The notes: a model not told the origin generated them from the letters alone. A DNA stretch of 64,000 bases from Siphonodentalium dalli (GCA_032622095.1 CP136064.1:38058426-38122425); one strand, 5' to 3'. Positions 39,301-45,860 are shown, numbered from the stretch's first letter. Translations and numbers: made by a program.

Positions 39301-42300
39301 ATAATGGAAATTTGGACAGTTAAGATTTAAGAAATGGATGATGATTTGCTTGCATTCCATGGATTATGGATGCAAGTTAGTCTGACATTTTGTGTAGGAT
39401 GCGAAAGCGTTCCACACATAAAAATGTCATGTCAGACCAACTTTGATCTATACTTCATGGAACACAACAAAATCAACATCCATTTTGTATATTTGCACTC
39501 AACTGGCAAATTAAACGAGCATTTAACGCCAGTTTTAAATTATATTCTGGTATCGCATTGCAAGGTTTCACAATGCGAATACATGTAGGAGTGTAAATAT
39601 ATTGAAATGGATGAATAATACATGTAGCAAGATGCCCACCATACATACAGTTAGTGGAAACAGCAGCATTAAATTGAGCTCATTGTTTATTTGCAGATAA
39701 AGAAGGAAGAATAGCTATCTCACACAGAAGAATATCTATCTCACACAGTTTTATAAGAATATCTAACTCACACAGTTTTATTAGAATATCTATCTCACAT
39801 AGTTTTATAAGAATATCCATCTCACATAGTTTTATTAGAACACATAGTTTTATAAGAATATCTATCTCACACAGTTTTATAAGAATATCTATCTCACATA
39901 GTTTTATAAGAATATCCATCTCACATAGTTTTATTAGAACACATAGTTTTATAAGAATATCTATCTCACATTGTTTTATTAGAATATCTATCTCACATAC
40001 CTTACTCGTATTTAAAATCGCTCAGTACTATTTTTCGTGCACCCGTCGGTGCGTGAATTTAAAACTGAGCGAAAAATAGTACGACTCCTGAGTTTATACC
40101 AAACCACAGGGAAACAAGAAGGTCATAAATGTTGATGAGTTACAAATACACATTACGGAAGGTTGGACCAAATGCATTAGGCTTGTGGGACGATATTTTA
40201 CATGCAGACAACCAACATCAAAACCCTAACTGATATATGTATGCCATACTTATATAGCAACATATCATGATTACATCATTAAATGTTGAAATACTTGTAA
40301 GAAATACACAATGCAAACGAAAGATGCACGAAAGCACGTCTCCTATTTACAACAATGGCGTTACACGTACACCGTGACCAAACAGTCTGAGTTAGTTATG
40401 TCAACACATCCAACAGATAAGTTTTTTTTTTTTTTTTCTGATTTAAGTTTTCAATACGCGGTTGTGATTTTACTTCTTTCAAGTTCATTTCAATGATGTT
40501 TATAACTATTTCAATATCATCAAGACTATTTGGAACGCACAACACCGGTCTTCACAACACATTGATGATGCAGTTATGCTAAATTATAGACGATGTAAAT
40601 CCACGGTGATGGTGTTTAATATGCACACAATCTTCATAACTATTAAGATCTAAGTATTTTACGAAAATATGTTTGTCAGTTTTGAATTCGCGCAGCTAGG
40701 TGCGCGAATTCAAAGGGCGCGAATTCAAAACTGAGCGAAAAATAGTACTGCGCGAATTTAAATACGAGAAATGTAGTCATATTAGAATATCCATCTCACA
40801 TAGTTTTAATCACCTTTCTGTACTCATCATTGAGGTAACATTGTAGAATCTTATCAAATTGTCTCAGTTTCTGGTATAGGATCTCACAAACTCGATAGCT
40901 GTGAATAAAAACAGAAAGACTATTATAGTAGACCTATTAGAAGAGTGAATAGAAGAGTGAAAATTTATGATTTCGAAATGGAGCTTTCTGAAAATTTGCC
41001 AAAACCCTGTTCCAATGCATTCTCTTATATATGCGAGTCTCCCAAAGGGTGCCTCGCATATACAAGAGAATACATTGGCCTAACCATATTTACCTTGACC
41101 TTATAAGCCAGTGCATTCTCTTATATATGCGAGGCTCCCTTCTGTAGTTTCAGATATCGCTACAGTGTTACATTCAGTAATACTGACATACCAGTTGGTG
41201 AACATTTCAATTGGCCAGGATATTCAGTTGAATAAGCTTAATACATGGATTCAACAGAGACCGGTGGTTCATAGCACATTACCAGAACTTAGACCTGGAC
41301 ATTTCCAGATAGTACACGATGTACCTCTTAGATGTATGTCATGCCATCCAAGGCGTTGATAGTGAACTCTATTGTCATTTGCTTCACAAAGGTCACCAAG
41401 ACCAGCCGAAAGGTCGCCAAGACCAGCCGAAAGCTATTACAGTTATAATAAAACAGGTCTCTAAAGGTATATAGTCTTTCTTATTGTACAATAGTCAAGC
41501 CTTGAAATAGTGTGCCTGTCATTTGCAGAATGAGGTCCCCAGAGGGTGAATTTAGTGATGCTACCCCGCATAGCGGGCTAGCATCACCAAATTCACCCTC
41601 TGGGAACCTCATTCTGCTGAGGTGTAAGCAGAATGAGGTCCCTAGAGGGTGAATTTGGTGATGCTAGCCCACTATGCGGGGGTAGCATCACTAAATTCAC
41701 CCTCTGGGGACCTCATTCTGCAAATGACAGGCACACTACTTCAAGGCTTGACAATAGTAGACCTATATCATGGTTTCCATTTTGGGGTATAATGTGTGCC
41801 TCTTAAGAGTAATTGACACTATGGAAGAATGACAAAATAAAAAATTTCAGACAAGAAAAGTTTATTTGATATTTTTACAATTATTTGCTTGAAATGTGAT
41901 TTTCAAAATAAAAGAGGAGAAAATACTACAATATGCCCATTGGAAGCAAATAATTGTCAAAGCAGTTACGATGTCCTACTTTATAAAAAAAACCTAGGGG
42001 ATTGCCTGTCAAATATGATGGATTTCAACGATGGTATCACTATTGATACGTGCAATTAATTGTGTCCACCCGATCCAAGAGGCGTAACTCTAAATTGATC
42101 ATAGTAGACCATGCTATGATTACAGGTAAAATATTGCTTTTATCACCCTTAGAAGCATGCTATATCTCAGGCCCTCTTTAACCAATCGGCCTCCAATTTT
42201 GCATGTCGTATTCTAAGACGTGCAACCAGACACACAAACACTTGGCTTTTATATAGATAGATTAAGAAACCCTAACACAAAAAAAAGTACAGTTTTACAC

Positions 42301-45153
42301 TCACAATTTAGCATTCTGTGCGAGCTGTAGTAATCTGCCTTCATCGAATTGCTGTAGTCCCCCAGCGTAGAGTAACTCTATAAGAGCCTGCTGCCTCTCC
42401 TCATGTCGGATCTCATCGTCGGGATTAGACAGGAACTCTAACACCTGACAAAACATGAAACAGTGGATTTGGACAAGCCTGAGTTTAGCATGCCTGTCAT
42501 TTGCAGAATGAGGTCCCCAGAGGGTGAATTTAGTGATGCTATCCCACATAGCAGGCTAGCATCACCAAATTCACCCACTTGGGACCTCATTATGCATGGC
42601 CTCATCTATGGGAGACAGACTCAGTTTGAAGTTCCCAAATGGTAAATATTGCGATGTACACCCATTGGGAACCTCGATTATGCAATGTGTCGTCTGCCAA
42701 TTTGGGGATATAGAGAAACTAAACTAAAATAGAAATAGAATCTATGTGAAGAAGTTTCTATAGAAATTTGATAAATAAACTTTCGAGAGAAGATGAGGCC
42801 TAAGCAGAATGAGGTCCCCAGAGGATGAATTTGGTGATGCTAGCCCGCTATGCGGGATATCGTCACTAAATTCACCATCTGGGGACCTCATTCTGCAAAT
42901 GACAGACACACTAAACTCAGCCTTGGATTTAGAAGACATGTAATACTGTGCATTGCTTCGATTTTCATGGTTTTTTTTAAAATAACAAGTCCATTTCGAG
43001 GGGACGTGAATTCATGGATCAGATATTATATTTATCCACATCAACAGGTCCTTCAATAGCAGGTTTATGACATCTCTGAGTATCTTTGAGTAGTCACTAT
43101 TGAGAAATTGGATCCCCAGGTATTCCGGAGCTGAAATGGCATCACACAATCAGTGCATTAATATCTATCGGCTTCACATGCTGGTGGGGTAGTTACTTAT
43201 TGTTTCATGTAGCCTGCACAAGGGAAAACATTACTCTTTATAAAGAGATCAATTCATTGAGCATTGTTTATACAAACTATTATAGAAGGGATCAGACAAT
43301 ATTGTATATTGATATTTGCACTACAAAACTGTTGGGTAAACCACGAAATCAATGACACCATCTAAAAGTATAACAACATCAAAAGAATGACTTATTTGTC
43401 AGAGAATTCTAGTATATACATTGTTACTCCAAATACACTAAATCAACTGTAATGTGGTTTGAGTTAAAAAAAAACATTTCATGTCACAAATAATCTGTGG
43501 TTCATTATTCATTTCTGTAATAATTCTGAAATAAGTTTCAATGATCAAAATTCAATGAATACAAGAGAAGTTAGCCCTGTGCAAAGACGACCCCCTACAA
43601 AGACGGACCTAAGTGAAGTCGACCACAGAGAAGTCTGCCCCACTTATTATATTAGTATAGATTGGAATTGAATGAAACCCTAACTTGATCGATGATATCA
43701 TTGATACCACTGTCTAAGAAATCAAACCTACAGGATCAGGGTTCATGCTGCCGTTTGCCAAATGCAAAAACAATTTAAATTTAGCAAATTTTTTGGCAAG
43801 TCACTTTTTTATTTCTCAAAAAGTTGAAAAATATTGGTTACTATTTAAAATACTATTCATTTCATGAAACTCTAACTTGATGTTTTATAATGTTAGGCAA
43901 AGTTAACACACCTCTATCATGATCCAGATTCATGGAATCTGATCGATGGGTGGAGGGATTACTAGTATGTGTGGTTGTGGTGTTTATATAGCTAATCCTC
44001 TTTGTTTTGATGAACAGACCTTCGACAATTATATTGTTTTACGATATACCACATTTAGAGAGGCGAGAATTATTAATAATTTACTGATTTCTTATTGATA
44101 ACAAAAGTTGTTAAAAATCAACGACTGTCATATATAAAACTCAATGTTGTAGAAACAGATAGCATTTGGCAACTTCTAAAAGAACTTGGCAAAATTATTT
44201 TCATACGGCATAAGAAAATTTCGGGCTCGTGCAGTCCCTGTACAGGATACATCAATTTTGTCATGACATCATCAAATTATTCCATCAGTATAAGAATCAT
44301 GATTGGAATTGATAGGAACTGATGTGTGAGTGACAAAAGGAGGCACATAAGTTGATCTGTTTGCACAATTTCTATCGATTTACTTACCATACATGTTTTA
44401 ACCCACTCAAATGCATGTAAGTCAAATTCAACTCTCTGCATGTTCGGGTTATAATAAATGTTGAAAATTCTTTAGTTTGTCATATTTTAACTTATTGATA
44501 TGCAGAAATATTAAAATTAAGAATGATTTTAAACAATGTTACTGTCATTCGCGGGGCCGACTTCTTTAGGGTCGATTTCGCATGGGGCCGACTTCTTCAG
44601 ATTCCAATTCAGCTCTTGACATTCTGCAAACATTTTAGTGTTGTCCTTTAATGATGAGTGAAAAAACTGTGGTTAAGCTTACCTGCTCAAAATGATCTCT
44701 GTTGACATATATTATATTAGGATGCCTTGCAATTTGCCGAGCCAAGAAGGTGAATAACATTCCAACCTGACCAAGCTGAAAAGGATTGAACTAACTTTAA
44801 GAGGGTGCTAAAAACAAGATTGACACATGGTTAGTAACAATTCAATGAACTGTGACAGTATTGGTTTTTTTATACATATATATCTACATATACATGTGAC
44901 AAATTATAACAAAAATCAATAAAAAAAATCAATGAAAATGTGTATACTGTAAAACCTCTCCAAACCCTCTATAAACCGAAAATTGTCTGGTCCAGAATTC
45001 AATCTTGACAACTTCTCAGATTTAAACAATTTTGTAATGTAAGGCTAGACCTCTAACCGAATATCTCTATTATATTTTAAACTTACAGCAAATCCACTTC
45101 CCTTGACCATGACCTGCAAGAGTATGTCGATAACACGCTGTCGCTCCACCATC
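18175..45153 (-). CDS. VPS8: VPS8, CORVET subunit, copy A (17 exons, 5' part missing)
   Basis: VPS8 is a core subunit of the CORVET tether, which works with Rab5 on early endosomes. Seventeen exons (45153 down to 18175, listed separately) join in frame to about 605 residues and follow the C-terminal part of the animal protein. In order they give the helical segment QVGMLFTFLARQ, VLEFLSNPDDEIRHEERQQA, YRLEETLQ, FLLEKAGDIEGAFAIML and QLCQRNSNK. Then come GLWFPLLE, VLNSMM and LGMLETYNYEQ, a RING-H2 finger split over exons 14 and 15 (CYMC, CGHTYHDNC, WTCYLC), and a C-terminal tail ending in FSLRLTAPRIHDL. All introns are GT-AG except the one after exon 7, which is GC-AG. The N-terminal beta-propeller part (over half of the protein) should lie beyond 45153 but is not in the window. 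The introns are filled with MITEs. No stop or frameshift was seen. Identification rests on remembered similarity to vertebrate VPS8 across all exons. Confidence 0.95.
18402..19870. mobile_element. 1.5-kb hAT-type element in the last VPS8 intron
   Basis: The ends are TAGGGCCCGACGAA (left) and TTCGTCGGGCCCCA (right), flanked by the 8-bp duplication TTCAGCAC at 18394-18401 and 19871-19878. An 8-bp duplication with short inverted ends is the hAT signature. No transposase frame is recognisable inside, so it is non-autonomous or decayed. Confidence 0.8.
20105..20158. mobile_element. half of a GAGGTCCCCAGAG palindrome MITE
   Basis: It contains GCAGAATGAGGTCCCCAGAG-like sequence through GTGACGCTAG, then stops abruptly, so only one arm of the family palindrome is left. 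Confidence 0.6.
20395..20640. mobile_element. hairpin MITE (GAGCTTCCTGAAATTTTG family)
   Basis: Two hairpins (20431-20503 and 20523-20592) lie between CATGACTGGAGCTTCCTGAA and GCAGCTCCTGCCATGAAAGG. It lies in the last VPS8 intron. Confidence 0.8.
20802..20867 (-). CDS. VPS8: VPS8 copy A exon 16
   Basis: 66 bp, phase 0 at both ends, acceptor TTATTTGCAG, donor GTAAGT. It encodes NIDSQHMVVYDNMKRSMKTP and SR, which lines up with the vertebrate tail segment before SRLALLTEL. It is absent from copy B because B begins, after the gap, about 120 bp short of it. Confidence 0.85.
21367..21840. mobile_element. TTAA MITE (TTAACCCTTTCAGTGCCAG), absent from copy B
   Basis: The ends TTAACCCTTTCAGTGCCAG and CTGGCACTCAAAGGGTTAA are inverse, with TTAA duplication. 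One hairpin module lies at 21718-21792. The matching place in copy B (around 49748-49751, CCCTGGATTGAGCACGGG) is an empty site with a single TTAA-like tetramer. A sister element is at 37505-37978. Confidence 0.9.
22213..22650. mobile_element. rearranged hairpin/TIR element, copy A only
   Basis: It holds GTGACCCGCCATATCAAATC, a hairpin (22291-22364), a segment with CAGACAAACTTGAGCAGACG, and a second partial hairpin (22580-22640). Relative to 53553-54010 the centre is inverted while the left flank is not. Direct repeats of AAACGGACATGGCTC lie at both sides. Copy B has one copy of that motif and no element. Confidence 0.65.
22975..23232. mobile_element. TTAA MITE (TTAACCCTTTCATGAG), present in both copies
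   Basis: TTAACCCTTTCATGAGCTTC at the left end and CGTCATGAAAGGGTTAA at the right. It has two hairpin modules (23013-23090 and 23110-23185). The copy-B counterpart is 50423-50688. Confidence 0.85.
23640..23782. mobile_element. shortened hairpin MITE near VPS8 exon 15
   Basis: One hairpin (23661-23735) lies between GAAATTTTGCGAAAACCCTG and GTCACTAAAGGGTTAA. The left TTAA end is missing. It lies about 50 bp from the end of exon 15; the counterpart in copy B is at about 51097-51237. Confidence 0.7.
23831..24014 (-). CDS. VPS8: VPS8 copy A exon 15 (second half of RING-H2)
   Basis: It completes Arg and continues CGHTYHDNCLQSAGCVHMLE, then WTCYLCSSKKQ and a basic linker to KGKTNQS. CGH..H..C and CYLC supply the remaining zinc ligands of the RING-H2 finger. 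The donor is GTGAGT. Reading on through the donor would reach a stop 16 codons later, so use of the donor should be confirmed by RNA. Confidence 0.95.
24773..24939 (-). CDS. VPS8: VPS8 copy A exon 14 (first half of RING finger)
   Basis: 167 bp encoding TLMETCKSLLNHDLHMHMRG, then LRNAAIKGFIPKRAVCYMCN and the first zinc pair CYMC, ending ENVVVF plus two bases. The exon is identical in sequence in copy B by eye. Confidence 0.96.
25343..25672 (+). mobile_element. tRNA-derived SINE, copy A
   Basis: The 5' head resembles a tRNA, with an A-box-like GGTTAGCATGCTCG, an anticodon-arm-like CTCATAA and a B-box-like GCATTCGAATC. A non-tRNA body follows (GAGTACCTGGTTGGGAGTCG) and the 3' end is an ATTATTATT tail. 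It lies in VPS8 intron 13 at the same place as 53061-53392. Copy B keeps the better B box (CATTCGAATCCCGC). Confidence 0.75.
25687..25767 (-). CDS. VPS8: VPS8 copy A exon 13
   Basis: 81 bp, phase 0, encoding DPAYNTGKFGEVKDLVLGML and then ETYNYEQ, almost identical in pattern to vertebrate DPVYGKGKLGE...LGMLDTFNYEQ. Acceptor TTTCAAG. Confidence 0.96.
25865..26095. mobile_element. TIR element GTGACCCGCCATATC, short form
   Basis: The ends CATATGTGACCCGCCATATC and GATATGGCGGGTCACATATG are inverse. It has one hairpin module (25921-25995). The allele in copy B (53588-54053) keeps a further internal segment and a second hairpin. Confidence 0.8.
26248..26640. mobile_element. hAT-type MITE (CAAGCCTTGAAATAG)
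   Basis: It starts CAAGCCTTGAAATAG and ends CTACTTCAACGCTTG, with two GAGGTCCCCAGAG palindromes inside. The flanking 8-mers TATGAAAC and CCAGAAAC are partly alike. The counterpart in copy B is 54202-54601. Confidence 0.85.
26690..26965 (-). pseudogene. Penelope-like GIY-YIG endonuclease remnant, copy A
   Basis: The minus strand gives YVLRCLKCDHAAYIGETG, KKRMTEHLRDV and KPVGRHFNG, the pattern of the GIY-YIG endonuclease at the C-terminus of Penelope-like retroelements. A stop codon follows HLRDV where copy B has CGA. Only this C-terminal domain is visible. Confidence 0.8.
26966..27625 (-). mobile_element. Penelope-like element remainder with hammerhead-like core
   Basis: It continues from the GIY-YIG remnant and is shared with copy B. 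At 27413-27435 the + strand has CTGAAGA, a GGC...GCC stem and GAAA, the conserved core of a hammerhead ribozyme; Penelope-like elements are known to carry such motifs in their terminal repeats. A CTACAG...TTGAATACCG...ATCTCATGAG block follows and is echoed at 33468-33510. Confidence 0.55.
27926..28008 (-). CDS. VPS8: VPS8 copy A exon 12
   Basis: 83 bp encoding (D)FKEWTHHVLNSMMGHIPLP, then AILQKIMQ. It matches QVLNSMAAFIALPSILQRIL. Donor GTAAGT; copy B has GTTAGT. Confidence 0.95.
28034..28422. mobile_element. TTAA MITE (TTAACCCTTTACCCAACA), absent from copy B
   Basis: Full inverted ends TTAACCCTTTACCCAACA / TGTTGGGTAAAGGGTTAA and two hairpins (28171-28245 and 28323-28396). In copy B the site reads ATATTTAAAGGTGTAT (TTAA at 56491-56494), a precise empty site. 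It lies 26 bp upstream of the exon 12 acceptor. Confidence 0.93.
29513..29594 (-). CDS. VPS8: VPS8 copy A exon 11
   Basis: 82 bp encoding GLWFPLLETMMTPQRKLKDF, then KDKKVLI plus one base, matching ALWFPLLEAMMAPQ. Acceptor CATTCCAG, donor GTACGC. Confidence 0.95.
30401..30498 (-). CDS. VPS8: VPS8 copy A exon 10
   Basis: Acceptor TTTTTGCAG, donor GTTTGT. It encodes (D)QTVLFHEVQAVLLVIIQLCQ, then RNSNKLDENGRE, matching the vertebrate IALCQRNSHNL segment. Confidence 0.94.
31040..31570. repeat. CCAAGATGGC-type dispersed repeat, copy A intron 9
   Basis: Three to four degenerate units with CCAAGATGGCTGC, GCCATGTTTTTC, GATGGCTCCCATCTA and GGATTTAGTCATGCAAA. The array is interrupted by the hAT element at 31595 and resumes at about 32385-32540. 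Confidence 0.8.
31595..32350. mobile_element. hAT element (CAGACCTGTTAC), short allele, copy A
   Basis: The ends CAGACCTGTTAC and GTAACAGGTCTG are exact inverses, flanked by the perfect 8-bp duplication ATAATGAT (31587-31594 and 32351-32358). The interior has a short frame at 31862 beginning MSDSVERPAKRR, stopped by TGA where copy B has CGA. It is about 200 bp shorter than the allele in copy B (59684-60640). Confidence 0.9.
32600..32835. mobile_element. hairpin MITE (GAGCTTCCTGAAATTTTG family), inverted
   Basis: Two degenerate hairpins (32637-32712 and 32729-32808) between GGGAGCTGCAGG and CAGGAAGCTCCAGTCATGGA. The counterpart in copy B is 60895-61130. It lies about 65 bp from VPS8 exon 9. 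Confidence 0.75.
32900..32963 (-). CDS. VPS8: VPS8 copy A exon 9
   Basis: 64 bp encoding NLRSKTKTLTGIVLGEITSD and K plus one base. It is a poorly conserved linker supported by good splice sites (TTTTTCAG, GTATAA), by phase and by conservation in copy B. Confidence 0.88.
32995..33256. repeat. 260-bp palindrome with hammerhead-like cores in both arms
   Basis: The arms start ATAACAATTAATAA and end with the inverse TTATTAATTGTTAT. The right arm holds CTGAAGA (33194-33200), a GGGT-CGTG-GCCC stem-loop and GAAA (33214-33217). The left arm holds the inverse (33034-33056). The counterpart in copy B, 61285-61546, has a more perfect left arm. Confidence 0.8.
33305..33455. mobile_element. hAT-type MITE, single-palindrome form
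   Basis: CAAGCCTTGAAATAG to CTATTTCAAGGCTTG with the perfect 8-bp duplication TAGAGGAT (33297-33304 and 33456-33463). The whole element is almost one hairpin. Copy B has a longer form at the same site (61595-61825). Confidence 0.92.
33464..34015. mobile_element. probable Penelope-like terminal sequence
   Basis: It has CTACAGGTTTTGGTTGAACA near the left end and GTAGGTGTTCTTTTTATTAT near the right. Both resemble parts of the Penelope-like remnant at 27470-27615. No protein domain is seen. Class assignment is inference. Confidence 0.45.
34605..34694 (-). CDS. VPS8: VPS8 copy A exon 8
   Basis: 90 bp, phase 0. It encodes ICRKHGMSESTAFLLEKAGD and then IEGAFAIMLQ, matching ITQKYQLHEVTAYLLEKKGD in vertebrates. 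Donor GTAAGT. It is the most 5' exon also present in copy B within the window (62991-63080). Confidence 0.96.
35105..35640. repeat. dispersed tandem repeat, three units of about 175 bp
   Basis: The units share TTGAACACTCAATTGATTGC, CATCCATACCAAATTTCATT and ACAAAGATGAATAACTCTA, ending in a GGATGGATGGAAAAACGGAG tail. Similarity to copy B ends inside the first unit (about 35282 versus 63664). Confidence 0.75.
35726..35882 (-). CDS. VPS8: VPS8 copy A exon 7, GC donor
   Basis: The acceptor is TTTTCACAG. The 3' end reads ACTACAG followed by GCAAGTATTG, a GC donor with an otherwise ideal consensus (CAG/GCAAGT). It encodes DPDIFEMYIDLLCQYRPQEV, then YNFILTNEGYRLEETLQ, and the next exon continues in phase 0, so the GC donor is required. 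A TTAA MITE begins 37 bp upstream of the acceptor. Confidence 0.95.
35920..36372. mobile_element. TTAA MITE (TTAACCCTTTACCCAACA), inverted copy
   Basis: Inverted TTAACCCTTTACCCAACA ends with TTAA duplication; hairpins at 35946-36020 and 36150-36223 around a repetitive AT-rich centre. It is inverted relative to 28034-28422 and starts 37 bp from VPS8 exon 7. Confidence 0.9.
36915..37051 (-). CDS. VPS8: VPS8 copy A exon 6
   Basis: Acceptor CTTTTAG, donor GTTAAT. It encodes ELLVMDMKQTADVVLCMTDS, then LQDVVKKLQPKPQILFQFLQ and GVVSL plus two bases. It matches the vertebrate ELVSL...AAELV...VIKKLQ...FKFL segment. Confidence 0.93.
37285..37504. mobile_element. hairpin MITE, degenerate
   Basis: It runs from AACTTCCTGAAATTTTGTGA to GCAAGGCTCCAGTCA, with one eroded hairpin (37312-37372) and one good hairpin (37399-37470). 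It abuts the next element directly. Confidence 0.7.
37505..37978. mobile_element. TTAA MITE (CAGTGCCA family) beside VPS8 exon 5
   Basis: TTAACCATTTCAGTGCCAAG to CTGGCACCGAAGGGGTTAA with TTAA ends; one hairpin at 37553-37626. It is an inverted relative of 21367-21840. Its end lies 15 bp from the exon 5 donor. Confidence 0.85.
37994..38092 (-). CDS. VPS8: VPS8 copy A exon 5
   Basis: 99 bp, phase 0 at both ends. It encodes QEAFHYILSIMNTEGYSEEE and then KGNLRKEALLHLE. The donor is GTATGA, and a TTAA MITE (37505-37978) ends only 15 bp into the intron. Confidence 0.93.
38138..38575. mobile_element. hAT-type MITE, GAGGTCCCCAGAG family
   Basis: Two palindromes with GCAGAATGAGG arms are joined by the family centre (TTAGGCCTCATCTTCTGGGA). 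The outer ends are eroded, so no clear duplication is visible. Confidence 0.8.
38576..39700. other. VPS8 intron sequence, nothing recognised
   Basis: AT-rich intron DNA without a recognised element. A short + frame at 39334-39588 has no family resemblance and is probably chance. Confidence 0.4.
39712..40000. repeat. 27-bp minisatellite beside VPS8 exon 4
   Basis: About ten copies of a unit around GAATATCTATCTCACACAGT / TTTATAA, some truncated. On the minus strand the array is open and would encode a CEIDILIKL-like nine-residue repeat, but this only reflects the 27-bp period. One more unit lies at 40787-40812, across the next element, directly against the exon 4 donor. Confidence 0.9.
40004..40768. 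mobile_element. TIR element CTCGTATTTAAA inserted in the minisatellite
   Basis: The ends CTCGTATTTAAAATCGCTCA and the inverse of TGCGCGAATTTAAATACGAG match over about 33 bp with few differences. Inner GCGCGAATTC repeats lie near 40685-40735. It splits the minisatellite, so it is younger than the array. Non-coding. Confidence 0.75.
40814..40898 (-). CDS. VPS8: VPS8 copy A exon 4
   Basis: Acceptor ATTCACAG, donor GTGATT. It encodes (F)YRVCEILYQKLRQFDKILQ, then CYLNDEYRK, matching FYQICEFMYE...YDKIIDCYL of vertebrates. The donor GTGATT is weak and lies directly beside a TGTGAGATGGATATTC minisatellite unit. Confidence 0.93.
40965..41145. mobile_element. hairpin MITE, 3' half lost
   Basis: One full hairpin (41010-41080) and half of a second (41105-41140) of the CCAATGCATTCTC module. 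It ends abruptly at CTCCCTTCTG. Confidence 0.7.
41496..41750. mobile_element. hAT-type MITE with perfect 8-bp duplication
   Basis: CAAGCCTTGAAATAG to CTACTTCAAGGCTTG, flanked by ACAATAGT at 41488-41495 and 41751-41758. It holds two adjacent near-perfect palindromes. Confidence 0.94.
42305..42444 (-). CDS. VPS8: VPS8 copy A exon 3
   Basis: Acceptor TGTCAG, donor GTGAGT. It encodes VLEFLSNPDDEIRHEERQQA, then LIELLYAGGLQQFDEGRLLQ and LAQNAK, with two bases left (completing Phe in exon 4). This is one of the best-conserved VPS8 segments. A hAT MITE starts 29 bp upstream of the acceptor. Confidence 0.96.
42474..42925. mobile_element. hAT-type MITE close to VPS8 exon 3
   Basis: CAAGCCTGAGTTTAG to CTAAACTCAGCCTTG, flanked by GATTTGGA and GATTTAGA (7 of 8 alike). 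It starts 29 bp upstream of the exon 3 acceptor. Confidence 0.88.
43046..43130 (-). other. exon-like block of unclear status in VPS8 intron 2
   Basis: After a good acceptor (GCCATTTCAG) the minus strand reads PEYLGIQFLNSDYSKILRDV, then INLLLKDL. The composition looks coding. It needs entry phase 1, whereas exon 2 ends in phase 0 and exon 3 begins in phase 0, and exons 2 and 3 join seamlessly without it. No strong donor follows. It could be a relic, an alternative terminal exon reached from elsewhere, or chance. Confidence 0.25.
43131..44682. other. VPS8 intron 2, sparse features
   Basis: No gene. Sequences rich in AAGTCGACC / GGCCGACTTC near 43575-43620 and 44545-44610 are inverted relative to each other and may be subterminal repeats of a roughly 1-kb element, but clean ends and a duplication were not found. 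Confidence 0.4.
44683..44775 (-). CDS. VPS8: VPS8 copy A exon 2
   Basis: 93 bp, phase 0 at both ends, acceptor TTTTCAG, donor GTAAGC. It encodes LGQVGMLFTFLARQIARHPN and continues to HFEQ, nearly colinear with the vertebrate QVG.LFTFLARQLA segment. Confidence 0.93.
45087..45153 (-). CDS. VPS8: VPS8 copy A exon 1 of 17 seen
   Basis: Acceptor ATCAATAG, donor GTAAGT. It encodes MVERQRVIDILLQVMVKGSG preceded by the last base of a split codon, matching the vertebrate segment around VDILLKVMVE. It is the most 5' exon that I can find; the reading enters in phase 2, so upstream exons must exist. Confidence 0.9.
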
Positions 45154-45617
45154 CTATTGATAAAAATAAGACCAATGATGCAAATTATAGTGAGCCATTT
45201 AACCTCTAGGCTGCTATATGTCTGTACTGAGTAAAGAGATAAAATGCCACGTTGTGTGCATTATGTCCGTACTGAGTATGGACCTACATCAGAACACCAG
45301 CAGTCCGCCATCAAACCACAAAGGAATGATGGCAGGAAGACAGTCTTGCCAGATCGTGCCACCCCACAATATACGACTTTATTCATCTTATTATTATGTA
45401 ATATATGTGTATTGGAAATATAATATCCTATCCTATCATATTTTATCCTAAGGAAGCTCGGCAATTAGTGCCTTGGAATCAGGTTATTTCAACGTTTGAA
45501 ACAGTGTATGATCTTACAAGATTGTGTATGACAATAGGCTTTGGATGGAGTCAGTGTTATGGTTTTCACGATATTCCCATTATATTTTTCCACTCAGGCT
45601 GGAAAATGGAAAATGGC

Positions 45618-45712
45618 CATGATATCAAAGGCCCAGCACAAGATATCATGATATCAAAGTCCCAGCACAAGATATCATGACATCAAAGTCCCAGCACAAG
45701 ATATCATGACAT
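45618..45712. repeat. 29-bp tandem repeat, three copies
   Basis: The unit AAGTCCCAGCACAAGATATC / ATGATATCA is repeated about three times. Confidence 0.8.
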
Positions 45713-45860
45713 CATTCAGCAATGAAGAGGTTAACAGGGAAAAATGTAATAAAACTGCTTTCAACTGACTACTCACTGTTTCAACAATATTTAAAAATAA
45801 ACTAAATACTCAATGAAAAAGACAGAATCTGTTAATGTCTATCACTGCGATATATAGATA

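Noticed and set aside
39680-39919. 79-codon frame with CEIDILIKL repeats
   Set aside because: The frame is open only because the 27-bp minisatellite period is a multiple of three and lacks stops on this strand.
45405-45680. 91-codon + strand frame upstream of the first VPS8 exon seen
   Set aside because: No family match, its end lies in a 29-bp tandem repeat, and it is on the opposite strand to VPS8.
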